Source: UKL13-2 sp044229235
Lineage (GTDB): Bacteria > Pseudomonadota > Gammaproteobacteria > Burkholderiales > Usitatibacteraceae
Direction of reading: 5' to 3'
NCBI GenBank assembly: GCA_044229235.1
Contig: JBGATH010000001.1
Location: forward strand, 124,001-188,000
DNA: 64,000 nucleotides
In this document: in pieces, positions 35,534 to 46,455 of the stretch
Position numbering within the stretch: the stretch's first letter is position 1
Layout of the letters: every line of letters begins with the position of its first letter
The notes under the pieces: model-generated
Databases searched by the model: none
The model's input: the letters and a program-made list of their open reading frames with translations, nothing else
Told to the model about the DNA's origin: nothing
Position numbers and translations under genes: made by a program

Positions 35534-36883
35534 ATGAGCAAAGTCTACAGCGACGCCAAGTCCGCCCTTGCGGACATCCTTCATGACAGCATGACCATTG
35601 CCGCAGGTGGTTTCGGCTTGTGCGGAATCCCCGAAAACCTGATCGGCGCGCTGGTCGACAGCGGCGTAAGGGACCTGACCATCGCGGGCAACAATGCCGG
35701 CGTGGATGACTTCGGCATGGGGCTGTTGCTGAAGTCGCGCCAGGTACGAAAGGTCATTGCCTCCTATGTCGGCGAGAACAAGGAATTCGAGCGCCAGGTG
35801 CTGGCGGGCGAACTTGAGTTGCAGCTGGTGCCGCAGGGCACGCTGGCGGAAAAATTCCGGGCCGGCGGCGCCGGCATACCCGGTTTCTATACGCGCACCG
35901 CGTTTGGCACCAAGCTGGCCGAGGACAAGCACACACACAACTTCGGCGGCAAGGAATACGTGCTGGAGGAAGCCATCCATGCGGATGTTTCCATCGTCAA
36001 GGCGTGGAAGGGTGACAAGGCCGGCAACCTGGTCTATCGCAAGACCTCGCGCAACTTCAACCCGATGATTGCCACCTGTGGAAAAGTAACCGTCGCTGAA
36101 GTGGAGCAACTGGTGGAAGTGGGGGAACTCGATCCTGACCAGATTCACACGCCGGGAATTTTTATCGACCGCATCATCCAGGGGGCGAAGTACGAAAAGC
36201 GCATCGAATTCCGCACGGTTTCGGGCGCCGCAGCCTCGAAGAAGGATTCACCGATTCGCGACCTGATGGCAAAACGCGCTGCCAGGGAACTGCGCGACGG
36301 CTATTACGTCAACCTGGGGATCGGTATCCCGACGCTGGTCGCCAATCACATTCCGGCGGGCATGACGGTGCATCTGCAGTCCGAAAACGGCTTGCTGGGC
36401 ATCGGTCCGTTCCCGACGGACGACAGTGTCGACCCCGACCTGATCAACGCCGGCAAGCAGACTATTACGACCATTCCCGGCTCGAGCTTCTTCTCCAGCG
36501 CGGACTCGTTCGGCATGATCCGTGGCGGGCACATCGACTTGTCGATTCTTGGCGGGCTGGAAGTGGCCGAGAACGGTGACCTCGCCAACTGGATGGTGCC
36601 GGGCAAGATGGTCAAAGGGCCGGGTGGCGCGATGGACCTGGTGTCGGGTGTGAAGCGCGTCGTGGTGCTGATGGAGCACTGCTCCAAGGATGGCGCCTCG
36701 AAGATCCTCAAGCAGTGTTCTCTGCCGCTGACCGGAAAGGGTGTCGTCAACCTGATCATCACCGACCTGTGCGTATTTGAAGTCAAGCCGCTGGTGGGCC
36801 TGGCGCTGATCGAGTTGCACCCCGGCGTGACACTCGATGAAGTCAAGGCAAAGACCGCGGCCGGATTCATCGTCGCGATCTGA
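35534..36883 (+). CDS. 3-oxoacid CoA-transferase, fused alpha and beta subunits
   Basis: 449 residues starting at the ATG with AGAGGAG upstream. Residues about 1-235 correspond to the ScoA subunit (IAAGGFGLCGIPENLIGAL, NFGGKEYVLEEAIHADVSIVKAWKGDKAGNLVYR) and about 240-449 to ScoB (LMAKRAARELRDGYYVNLGIGIPTLVANHIP, then SENGLLGIG with the catalytic Glu). It transfers CoA from succinyl-CoA to acetoacetate or related acids. Bacteria usually encode two genes; this is a single-chain form like mitochondrial SCOT, with only a short linker. The neighbour is acetoacetyl-CoA synthetase, which points to ketone-body or polyhydroxybutyrate turnover. Confidence 0.95.
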   Translation: MSKVYSDAKSALADILHDSMTIAAGGFGLCGIPENLIGALVDSGVRDLTIAGNNAGVDDFGMGLLLKSRQVRKVIASYVGENKEFERQVLAGELELQLVPQGTLAEKFRAGGAGIPGFYTRTAFGTKLAEDKHTHNFGGKEYVLEEAIHADVSIVKAWKGDKAGNLVYRKTSRNFNPMIATCGKVTVAEVEQLVEVGELDPDQIHTPGIFIDRIIQGAKYEKRIEFRTVSGAAASKKDSPIRDLMAKRAARELRDGYYVNLGIGIPTLVANHIPAGMTVHLQSENGLLGIGPFPTDDSVDPDLINAGKQTITTIPGSSFFSSADSFGMIRGGHIDLSILGGLEVAENGDLANWMVPGKMVKGPGGAMDLVSGVKRVVVLMEHCSKDGASKILKQCSLPLTGKGVVNLIITDLCVFEVKPLVGLALIELHPGVTLDEVKAKTAAGFIVAI

Positions 36884-36894
36884 TCCATTCAGGT

Positions 36895-36915
36895 CTGCCC
36901 GTCGCGCACGGGCAG
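36895..36915 (+). repeat. Hairpin between the CoA-transferase and acetoacetyl-CoA synthetase genes
   Basis: CTGCCCGT, a CGCGC loop and ACGGGCAG form a perfect 8-bp stem 11 bases after the CoA-transferase stop. No T run follows. It may protect or attenuate the transcript; a true terminator is unlikely. Confidence 0.45.
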
Positions 36916-36953
36916 CCGCCCACACAGCCTGAAGTTGAAATGGGTTGCGCCTG

Positions 36954-38923
<1,970 letters not shown>

Positions 38924-38927
<4 letters not shown>

Positions 38928-39838
38928 ACGCGCAGATGGGGTCCTCGACCTCTTACGCGTGGTTGTCGGTGTTGACGTCCATCGTGACCATCGCGCTCAA
39001 GTTCGGCGCATGGCAACTCACCGGTTCGGTGGGCCTGCTGTCCGATGCAATCGAGTCGCTGGTAAACCTGGCCGCAGCGCTGGTTGCCCTGTGGACGCTT
39101 CACTACGTGTCGACCGGCGCGGATGACGACCACAATTTCGGCCACGAAAAGGCTGAGTACTTTTCCAGTGGCATCGAAGGCGGCCTGATTCTGTTCGCCG
39201 CCGCGTCGATCATCTTTGCCGCCGTGCCGCGACTTGCAGATCCGCAGCCGCTGGAACAGCTGGGCTTGGGTGTGGTGCTGTCAGTGCTGGCGGCGATGGC
39301 CAACGCATTGTGTGCCTGGTTTCTGCTCAAGGGTGCTCGTGCGCATCGGTCCATTACGCTCGAGGCCGACGCGCATCACTTGCTCTCGGACGTCTGGACA
39401 ACCGTGGGCGTGATTGTCGCCGTGCTGCTGGTGCCGTTGACGGGCTGGCTGTTGCTTGATCCGGTGGTTGCCATTGTTGTCGCCCTGCAGATCCTGTGGA
39501 CCGGGTGGAAGCTCATCAGCCGGTCATTCGACGGCCTGATGGACAAGGCCATTCCCGAGAAGGAACTGGCGGTGATCCAGGCGATCCTCGAAACCTTGCG
39601 CCACGAAGGCTGTGATTATCACGCGCTGCGTTCCCGCCAGGCCGGACGCAAGCACTTTGTCGATGTGCATGTGCTGGTGCCGGGCACCATGACCGTGCGC
39701 GCCGGCCACGACCTGGTCGAGCGCATTGAAAACGAGATCAGCCAGCGCGCGCCGAATGTCGACATCATGGTGCACATGGAGCCCCTGGAAGATCCGCGCA
39801 GCTGGGACGATCCGAAGAACCCACTCGCCGGGAGCTGA
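38924..39838 (+). CDS. Cation diffusion facilitator, FieF-like
   Basis: 304 residues with six membrane helices and a C-terminal cytoplasmic metal-binding domain (about 210-290). GSVGLLSDAIESLVNL provides the first transport-site Asp and SITLEADAHHLLSDVWTTVG the HxxxD site in helix 5. The family exports zinc, iron, cobalt or manganese by proton antiport. There is no His-rich loop, so metal choice cannot be read. It overlaps aacS by four bases, which is unusual company and suggests read-through expression. It converges with a second CDF gene. Confidence 0.93.
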
Positions 39839-39842
39839 CGCT

Positions 39843-40895
39843 TCAGTTCCACTCCGGCTGCAGATTGGTATGGCCGATGTCGAAGCGGTCGCGCAGCGAC
39901 TGGTTGATTCGCGCCACCAGCCCGGCGTAGTCGGCCACCGCCTCCGGCGTGATGCGCACGTGCGCGGTCAGGCAATTGAAGCGCTGGGAAATCTGCCAGA
40001 CATGCACATCGTGCATGTCGATCACGTCCGGGAATCGCTCGAGCACGTGCTGGCGCAAGGCATCGACATCGACGGGTGAACCCTCCAGAAGAACATCAAG
40101 CGAGCCGCGCAGCAGCGACCAGGACCACCTGACGATGACCACCGCGACGACCAGCGCCAGCAGCGGATCGATAAACTGCCAGCGGGTGTAATGGATGACG
40201 ACCAGGCCGATGATGATCGCGACCGAGGACAGCGTATCGGTCAGCATGTGCAGGAACGCCGAACGAACGTTGAGGTTGCTCTGGTCGCCGCGCATGAGGA
40301 TCGCGCCGGTGACCAGGTTCACCACCAGGCCGGCAATGGCGATGATGAGGGTGGTGCCGACGGCGACCGGCTCGGGCGTCAGCAGGCGGCTGATGCCCTC
40401 GGCGACGATCCATACAGCCGAGCCGAGAATGGTGAGGCCGTTGACAAAGGCGGCGACGACCTCGACGCGATAGTAGCCGAAGGTCTTCTCGAGATTCGCC
40501 GGACGCGCCGCCAATATGATGGCGCCCCAGCTGATGGCCAGGGCAAAGGCGTGGGTGAACATATGAATGCCGTCCGACACCAGCGCCAGCGAATGCGTCA
40601 GCAGCCCGCCGATGATTTCCGCGGCCATGGTCGTGGCGGTGATGACGAACGCGATCAGCAGCAACGACTTGTCATGTGCGCGATAGCTGTGATCGTGGCC
40701 GGCGGCATGGTGATGACCATGATCGCCGTGATCATGTGAATGTGCCTCCGCCGAGTGATCGGCGTCGTGACTGTGCCCGGCGTGCGCATGATGCGCGTGG
40801 TCCGCGCCCTCGTCGCGCAGCGGGGCATGGCGACTCAGATGCGGGCAGCCGTGGGCGAGCTCTGCGGGATGGGCGTGAAGATGATCGTCTGACAT
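39843..40895 (-). CDS. Cation diffusion facilitator with long His-rich N-terminus (CzcD/ZitB-like)
   Basis: 350 residues. The first 75 hold more than 20 His with Asp (for example GHSHDADHSAEAHSHDHGDH), a metal-sensing or buffering tail typical of zinc exporters. Six helices follow, with SLALVSDGIHMFTHAFAL and NVRSAFLHMLTDTLSSVAIIIG as the two metal-coordinating helices, and a C-terminal domain ending VWQISQRFNCLTAHVRI. It belongs to the CzcD/ZitB branch, distinct from the convergent FieF-like gene whose stop is 5 bases away. Two different metal exporters back to back suggest metal-rich surroundings. Confidence 0.94.
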   Translation of the reverse strand: MSDDHLHAHPAELAHGCPHLSRHAPLRDEGADHAHHAHAGHSHDADHSAEAHSHDHGDHGHHHAAGHDHSYRAHDKSLLLIAFVITATTMAAEIIGGLLTHSLALVSDGIHMFTHAFALAISWGAIILAARPANLEKTFGYYRVEVVAAFVNGLTILGSAVWIVAEGISRLLTPEPVAVGTTLIIAIAGLVVNLVTGAILMRGDQSNLNVRSAFLHMLTDTLSSVAIIIGLVVIHYTRWQFIDPLLALVVAVVIVRWSWSLLRGSLDVLLEGSPVDVDALRQHVLERFPDVIDMHDVHVWQISQRFNCLTAHVRITPEAVADYAGLVARINQSLRDRFDIGHTNLQPEWN

Positions 40896-41002
40896 GCGCC
40901 CGATTATAGAACCGATGCCTGCCGCGCCGATGCATCGCCGCCAGCGGCATCCGGGTGTGCTGCGTAGAGGTGAAGGTAAAGGGAACTCCGCATTGGTCGA
41001 AG

Positions 41003-41068
41003 GGGAACCCCAGCACTGGCGCGGCTTCTGGCGGCTTTTTGGCCTGGGAGGCGCGCCAGTGCTTGATC
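41003..41068. repeat. Palindromic element copy C, intergenic
   Basis: Arms CCAGCACTGGCGCG and CGCGCCAGTGCT flank a GGCGGCTTTTTGGCC core. On the plus strand the element frame reads QHWRGFWRLFGLGGAPVLD with no stop. It lies between the start of the His-rich transporter gene and the end of the Nudix gene. The outermost bases are less conserved than in copy B. Confidence 0.8.
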
Positions 41069-41093
41069 CGGCTATTTAAGCCGGCCGCGAAGC

Positions 41094-41951
41094 CTAGGGC
41101 CGCATGGCGTGGATCAGGTCGAGGTAATCCTCGCGATCAGCCGTGAGGAAGCCGCGCCGGATCAGGCAATCCAGGATCACCACGGCCGCATCGCGCGTGA
41201 ATTCGTCGGGCCTGGTTTCGATCATCGCCAATATCTCGCCAATGGGAAGACACACGAACCCGGATACTTCGCCGTCGCGGTTCTCCGGGACAAACGTTTC
41301 GGCCAAGTCGAGGTCATGCACGAATATGACTTCATTGTGCAGGCCTTCCTCGACGGCGTATTTGGTGCGAATGGCGCCGGCGGGTCTGGCGGTGCCGGCC
41401 AATTCGGCGGCCATGCCTGCCTCTTCGCCGCACTCCTTGACGAGCGTCTCGAAGGCGGTGAGGCCGCGCGGTATTCGCCCGGCGGTGAGGTTGTCGAGTT
41501 TGCCCGGATCGATGGCCTTGCTGTCCGCGCGGCGGCCGATCCACATGCAGGGCTCGCCCTTGCGTGAGGTGATGCCATTGAGATGCGCGGCGTATACCGT
41601 CAAGCCGAAATGGCGCGACGCGGCACGCTCGATGTAAAACAGCGGCGGCGAATGAAAGCTCTCGCTGGCGGTCACCAACTCACCGCGCCAGCCGGTGATC
41701 ACGGTCTGCGCAGCCAGAGCTTCCACCACCTCGGCGATGGCCGCGCTGCGATGCTCGGCCGTTTCAAAATGGCCCAACATGCCCACGCCGCGCGGGCGCA
41801 CCGTGAAGTACTCGGGCCACGCCTCGAGATGCTCGGCGAACGAACGTTTCATCCAGCCCGCCAGCACGCCATTGACGGTGAACGGCAGCAGCGAATCGGC
41901 TGGGTCAAACGTGCACGCGTCGGCAACGAATTCAGCGAGGTTTTTCTTCAT
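41094..41951 (-). CDS. DUF4743-Nudix hydrolase
   Basis: 285 residues from the ATG at 41951 (MKKNLAEFVADACTFDP); a longer open frame upstream is unlikely. The N-terminal DUF4743 domain (about 1-110; FTVNGVLAGWMKRSFAEHL) is followed by a Nudix domain with GLTAFETLVKECGEEAGM, where Lys replaces the first Arg of the Nudix box, as I recall for this family. MWIGRRADSKAIDPGKLDNL is typical of plant and fungal Nudix 20/TPK-associated relatives that act on damaged thiamine diphosphates. That substrate is inference. Confidence 0.88.
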   Translation of the reverse strand: MKKNLAEFVADACTFDPADSLLPFTVNGVLAGWMKRSFAEHLEAWPEYFTVRPRGVGMLGHFETAEHRSAAIAEVVEALAAQTVITGWRGELVTASESFHSPPLFYIERAASRHFGLTVYAAHLNGITSRKGEPCMWIGRRADSKAIDPGKLDNLTAGRIPRGLTAFETLVKECGEEAGMAAELAGTARPAGAIRTKYAVEEGLHNEVIFVHDLDLAETFVPENRDGEVSGFVCLPIGEILAMIETRPDEFTRDAAVVILDCLIRRGFLTADREDYLDLIHAMRP

Positions 41952-42105
41952 GTTTTCAGTGGTGCAGCAAGCGTTCGGAAGCGGGCCACGATTTTGACAA
42001 TGGTATCTGAAAGCCTTACACTCCGCCCGCCCGGAACAGGGGGTCTTCCCCATGCGCTACAGCAGTGAGGCGCCATCCGCCGGCCATCAATATGCGGAGC
42101 AATCA

Positions 42106-43359
42106 ATGAAGGTCGTCGTCATGGGTGCCGGGGTCATTGGCACATCGAGCGCGTGGTATCTCTCGAAACTGGGACACGAGGTGATCGTCATTGACCGCCA
42201 GCCCGGCGCGGGGCTCGAGACCAGTTTCGCCAACGGTGCGCAAATCTCGGTGTCGCAGTCGGAACCCTGGGCGGCGCCCGGCGCGCCTTTCAAGGTGATG
42301 AAATGGATCCTGCGCGACGACGCGCCCTTGTTGTTCCGGCCCAAGCTGGAATGGCACCAGCTGTCATGGGGCATGCGTTTTCTGGTCGAGTGCCTGCCCT
42401 GGCGGTTCCGGCACAACATCCGCGAGATGGTCAACCTTGGGCTGTACAGCCGCGAGTCGCTGCAGGAGCTGCGTGCGGAAACCGGCATCGAGTACGACCA
42501 GATCACGCGTGGCATCCTGCAGTTCTACACCAGCAAGGACGATTTCGAAGCCGCGCAAAAGGCATCCGAATTGCTGAAGCAATACGGCATCGAGCGCGAT
42601 GTGAAATCAGCCGAAGAGGCGATCGCCATCGAGCCGGCCCTGAATCAGATTCGCGACCGCCTGGCTGGTGCAACCTACGCGCCGACCGATGAATCCGGCG
42701 ACGCGTTCAAGTTCACGCAGAATCTGGCCGCGCTCTGTGCTGCGCGCGGCGTGCAGTTCAAGTACGGTGCCATGATCGAAGCCATCGAGACCGATGCGGG
42801 AATGGTCAGCGGCCTTCGCTTGCGGCACTCGAACGGCCACACCGAGACGGTCGTCGCCGATCGTTACGTTTGTGCGATGGGCAGCTACAGCTACCTGATG
42901 CTAAAGCCCATCGGCATCACCATTCCGGTATATCCGGCAAAAGGCTATTCGGCGACCATTTCGACCGAGGGATTCAGCGGTGCGCCCACGGTGAGCCTTA
43001 CCGACGAAGCGATGAAGATCGTGTTCTCGCGCGTCGGCAACCGCATGCGCATCGCCGGAACCGCCGAGCTCGACGGATACAGCACCAATTTGTCGATCGT
43101 GCGCACCGAAGCACTGGTCAAGCGCGCGCGCGAACTTTTTCCCGGTGCTGCGGATTACGACAACCCGGTGTACTGGACCGGGCTGCGGCCGGCAACGCCA
43201 TCCAACTGCCCGCTGATCGGCCGTACCCGCTACCCGAATCTTTACCTCAACACCGGGCATGGAACGCTGGGCTGGACGGAGGGTTGCGGCTCGGGGCGCG
43301 CCCTGGCGGATCTGGTCTCGGACAAGCAGCCGGCCGTCGACTACCAGTTCCTGCGCTGA
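42106..43359 (+). CDS. dadA: D-amino acid dehydrogenase, small subunit type
   Basis: 417 residues from the ATG at 42106 with GGAG 8 bases upstream. It is a membrane-associated FAD enzyme that deaminates D-amino acids and passes electrons to quinone. KVVVMGAGVIGTSSAWYLSKLGHEVIVIDRQPG is the dinucleotide fold, and AKGYSATI and YWTGLRPATPSNCPLIGRT followed by NTGHGTLGWTEGCGSGR form the C-terminal FAD contact. No alr/dadX racemase is adjacent. The threonine dehydratase gene starts 10 bases later, so the pair forms an amino acid catabolic unit. Confidence 0.95.
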   Translation: MKVVVMGAGVIGTSSAWYLSKLGHEVIVIDRQPGAGLETSFANGAQISVSQSEPWAAPGAPFKVMKWILRDDAPLLFRPKLEWHQLSWGMRFLVECLPWRFRHNIREMVNLGLYSRESLQELRAETGIEYDQITRGILQFYTSKDDFEAAQKASELLKQYGIERDVKSAEEAIAIEPALNQIRDRLAGATYAPTDESGDAFKFTQNLAALCAARGVQFKYGAMIEAIETDAGMVSGLRLRHSNGHTETVVADRYVCAMGSYSYLMLKPIGITIPVYPAKGYSATISTEGFSGAPTVSLTDEAMKIVFSRVGNRMRIAGTAELDGYSTNLSIVRTEALVKRARELFPGAADYDNPVYWTGLRPATPSNCPLIGRTRYPNLYLNTGHGTLGWTEGCGSGRALADLVSDKQPAVDYQFLR

Positions 43360-43369
43360 ACCGCGCGAC

Positions 43370-44575
43370 ATGGCCGGCGTCACCCTGAAGGACATCGAGT
43401 CTGCGCGCGCCACGCTTCGCGGGCACGTCGCCAATACGCCCTGCCTGTACTCGCGCACGCTGTCGGAAATCACCGGCGCCCATGTCTACCTGAAATTTGA
43501 AAACCACCAGTTCACGGCCAGTTTCAAGGAGCGCGGCGCGCTCAACAAACTGGCCGCGCTCAATGACACGCAACGGCGCCGTGGCGTAATTGCCGCCTCC
43601 GCCGGAAATCATGCGCAGGGCGTGTCGCATCACGCCACGCGGCTCGGTATTCCCAGCGTCATCGTCATGCCCCGGTTCACGCCGAATGTGAAAGTGGAAA
43701 TGACCGAGCGGCATGGCGCCACGGTGATCCTGCACGGTGACAATTTCGATGAAGCCAAAGCGCGGGCGCTGGCCATGGCGGAGGAACGCGAGCTGACTTT
43801 TGTGCACCCGTACGACGATGAGCGGGTCATCGCCGGGCAGGGCACGATCGCACTGGAAATGCTGGAGGCCCATCCGCAAATCGACCTGCTGTGCATCGCG
43901 GTTGGCGGCGGCGGGCTCATCAGCGGCATGGCCACGGCCGCGCGGGCGTTGAAACCGGATGTCGAGGTCCTCGGCGTGGAAATGATGCGCTTTCCTTCCA
44001 TGCACGCAGCCGTCAAGGGTGAGACGGCCAGTTTTGGCGCCTCCACCATCGCCGAAGGCATCGCCGTCAAGGAACCCGGAAAGATCACGCGTGAGATCGT
44101 CGGCAGGCTGGTCTCCGACATTCTCCTGGTGGACGAGGGAGACATCGAGGAGGCCATCGTCATGCTGCTTGAGATCGAGAAGACCGTGGTGGAGGGTGCC
44201 GGCGCGGCCTCACTCGCCGCGCTGCTGCGATACCCGGCACGATTCGCCGGCCGGCACGTGGGACTGGTGCTGTGCGGCGGCAACATCGATCCCCTGATGC
44301 TGGCCGAGATCATCCAGCGAGGCATGGTGCGCTCGGGACGCCTATCGCGCTTGAAAGTCGAATTGCGCGACCTTCCCGGTGCGCTGGCGAGCATTACCGG
44401 CGTCATTGCACAAGCCCACGCCAATATCGAGGAAGTGCACCACCAGCGCGCCTTCACCAACTTGCCTGTGCAGACGGCGGAGGTCGAGTTCGTGCTCAAG
44501 ACGCGCAACGCCGCGCATGCCGAAGAAATTGTGGCGCGTCTGGCGGAGGCAGGCTTCGCGGCGCGGGTGACCTAA
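43370..44575 (+). CDS. ilvA: Threonine ammonia-lyase with ACT domain
   Basis: 401 residues from the ATG at 43370. PLP-dependent deamination of threonine (and serine) to 2-oxobutyrate. The PLP lysine is in TASFKERGALNKL, the phosphate loop in AVGGGGLISGMAT, and a single C-terminal ACT domain (about 325-400; LKVELRDLPGALASITGVIAQAHANIEEVHH) follows. The short form with one ACT domain is closer to the catabolic or intermediate type than to the 514-residue biosynthetic IlvA. With dadA it points to amino acid breakdown, although an isoleucine role is possible. Confidence 0.93.
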   Translation: MAGVTLKDIESARATLRGHVANTPCLYSRTLSEITGAHVYLKFENHQFTASFKERGALNKLAALNDTQRRRGVIAASAGNHAQGVSHHATRLGIPSVIVMPRFTPNVKVEMTERHGATVILHGDNFDEAKARALAMAEERELTFVHPYDDERVIAGQGTIALEMLEAHPQIDLLCIAVGGGGLISGMATAARALKPDVEVLGVEMMRFPSMHAAVKGETASFGASTIAEGIAVKEPGKITREIVGRLVSDILLVDEGDIEEAIVMLLEIEKTVVEGAGAASLAALLRYPARFAGRHVGLVLCGGNIDPLMLAEIIQRGMVRSGRLSRLKVELRDLPGALASITGVIAQAHANIEEVHHQRAFTNLPVQTAEVEFVLKTRNAAHAEEIVARLAEAGFAARVT

Positions 44576-44684
44576 CCGGCGCGGCACGACAGCCGCCCTG
44601 TTGCGCAGAATGCGGGGGCGATACGCATCGCGCTATCATCGAACCGGATGCAACCGGCGCGTTGCCGGCAACCAGGAGTCCTGA

Positions 44685-45218
44685 ATGACCGATTCGATAC
44701 GAGGCCTCAGCTGCATTGCCGCTGGCGTGATGGCGTCGATGGCCATGGCGGCGAACGCGCAAGCCGGTCCGGCCCCGGCCCCGGCTTCACCTGCTTCCGG
44801 CGAGCGCTGGGAAGTGAAGACACTGGTCGAGTATTACGGCCCCAAGGACCGCGTGCCCTCAAAGTCCAATCGGGAAACCAAGACGGTGTGCCTGAAGGCG
44901 GGCTCGGTGGACCTGTCGGCTGCACTCAATACCGAACTGCCGGCCAATATCGGACGCGGCTGTCATCTTGGTGACAAGCGCAGCGAGGAGAGCCGCGCGC
45001 AAATCAAGTTTGTCTGTGCCAACGGCGCGACCGCTGAAGCCGCCACGCGCCGCGAAAGCGACGGCAGCTTCAGCAGCCAGATCGTTGCCAACCTCCCGCA
45101 GGAGTGGGCCATTTCCATCCAGCGCAATGTTCGCAGGCTCGGCGGCAGTTGCGACCCCGCGCTGCAACCACCCACCGCATCCGACCCACCCCAGCCGCCT
45201 GCTGCGCCCACGCGCTAG
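44685..45218 (+). CDS. Exported DUF3617-like protein
   Basis: 177 residues with a signal peptide (about 1-28, ending ANAQA) and a Pro/Ala-rich spacer. The mature part ERWEVKTLVEYYG..SNRETKTVCLKAG..GRGCHLGDK..AQIKFVCANGATAEAATRRESDGSFSSQIVAN matches the loose DUF3617 pattern, with cysteines that could form disulfides. The C-terminus is Pro-rich. DUF3617 proteins are periplasmic and uncharacterised. AGGAG precedes the ATG. No operon partner is clear. Confidence 0.65.
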   Translation: MTDSIRGLSCIAAGVMASMAMAANAQAGPAPAPASPASGERWEVKTLVEYYGPKDRVPSKSNRETKTVCLKAGSVDLSAALNTELPANIGRGCHLGDKRSEESRAQIKFVCANGATAEAATRRESDGSFSSQIVANLPQEWAISIQRNVRRLGGSCDPALQPPTASDPPQPPAAPTR

Positions 45219-45256
45219 CAAAGCGGCCGGGCAGGTGTGACCCGCCGTCGACTCAG

Positions 45257-46144
45257 TTATAGGTGGCTGGGCCGCTTCGCCACCGGGCTGGCGAGTTCCT
45301 TCTGCAGCATGATCACAAACGGTATCCAGCCGACCCACATCACCAGGTCGATCAGTTCCATCGCCAACGGCACATTGCCGTCCGGGAAATACAGGTGCAG
45401 CGTGTATTCCTCAAGGTAATCGAATACGGCCAGCCACACCAGCAGGAATCCCAGGCAGACCGGAACCACGCCGACGGTGCCGCGCATGCGTCGCAGCATG
45501 GGTATGGCGACGATGAAGCCGATGCAGAAGGCATACAGCGCGAGCTTCCAGCCATGGTGCGTGTTGAAGAACTCGGCGAGCATGCCTTCCGAGGTAATCA
45601 TCTTGGCCGCCGTCCAGCCGAGCACCGCCGAGCCGATGACGATGATGAAGGGATAGCGTTCGATCCATTTGAGGATCAGGCTGCTGCCGAGCATGACGAT
45701 GGGAATGCTGATGATCAGGCCGAGCACCACCAGCAGGAAACTGCCGTGAGCGGCGCCGGCCACCGCGAGCACGTTATCGACGCCCATCACGGCATCGGCA
45801 ATGACGATGGTCTGGATGGCCTGGCGAAAATTCACCGCCGGTGCCACGTTCTCATGACTGTTGTCGCCTCCTTCATCCATCAATCCGTAGGCAATCCACA
45901 GCAGCGCGAGGCCACCGCACAGCAGGAAGCCGGGGATCTTCAGCAGCCACACGACGGCCAGGGTCAGCACGGCCCGTATGGCCACGGCGCCGATGGCACC
46001 CCAGAACACGGCCTTCTTTTGCAACTCCGGCGGCAGCCGCCGTGCGGCCAGCCCGATGACAATGGCGTTGTCGCCGGCGAGCACGAGGTCGATGACCACG
46101 ATCGCCGCGAGCGCGGACAAAAATTGCAGTGAAAAAATATCCAT
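45257..46144 (-). CDS. TerC-family membrane protein, likely manganese exporter
   Basis: 295 residues from the ATG at 46144. It has seven to nine helices with the family motifs LVLAGDNAIVIGLAARRLP and IVIADAVMGVDNVLAVAGAAHGS, where the paired Asp-Asn residues are thought to bind metal. TerC relatives such as Alx and MeeF/YceF are linked to manganese export and to metallation of exported enzymes. The manganese-type riboswitch directly upstream strongly supports that role here. The long N-terminal extension of the open frame is the riboswitch region, not protein. Confidence 0.93.
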   Translation of the reverse strand: MDIFSLQFLSALAAIVVIDLVLAGDNAIVIGLAARRLPPELQKKAVFWGAIGAVAIRAVLTLAVVWLLKIPGFLLCGGLALLWIAYGLMDEGGDNSHENVAPAVNFRQAIQTIVIADAVMGVDNVLAVAGAAHGSFLLVVLGLIISIPIVMLGSSLILKWIERYPFIIVIGSAVLGWTAAKMITSEGMLAEFFNTHHGWKLALYAFCIGFIVAIPMLRRMRGTVGVVPVCLGFLLVWLAVFDYLEEYTLHLYFPDGNVPLAMELIDLVMWVGWIPFVIMLQKELASPVAKRPSHL

Positions 46145-46225
46145 GGGCTTCTCCCTGTGAAAGCAACATCGGCATACCGGTTTCGCACCGATTGCGGCGT
46201 TGCGCTTTCTTCCGAGAAAAACGCA

Positions 46226-46352
46226 GACCTTGACCGGGCGGCCAAGGTCTTGCTCACGTGACGTTTGGGTCACGCCTGCGAGACCGGGGATGACTCCCGT
46301 GATGACGGCACTCGCAGAGCGAAGTACTGGGCTTCGCCGAACTACTCCCCTT
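46226..46352 (-). ncRNA. yybP-ykoY manganese riboswitch
   Basis: Read on the minus strand, the segment begins AAGGGGAGTAG (46352-46342), the hallmark of the class. It continues with CGTCATCACGGG and GTCTCGCAGG and ends with a helix formed by GACCTTG and CAAGGTC (to 46226). It lies 81 bases upstream of the TerC-family start, the commonest partner of this riboswitch. Mn2+ binding would turn on expression. Fold details were judged by eye. Beyond it, GCCGGCA and TGCCGGC (46357-46387) form another inverted repeat near the likely promoter. Confidence 0.88.
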
Positions 46353-46455
46353 GAAACGCCGGCATTGTGCCACAGATGTTTGCCGGCTGCAGGCGAATTG
46401 TCGGGCCCGCGCCGGTGCACCGGTCGCGAGCCGCGCGTCTATGCGCGTGATGTCG

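Noticed and set aside
45257..46420. N-terminal extension of the TerC-family protein to 387 residues
   Set aside because: The added codons lie within the riboswitch and its expression platform; the family start is MDIFSLQF at 46144.
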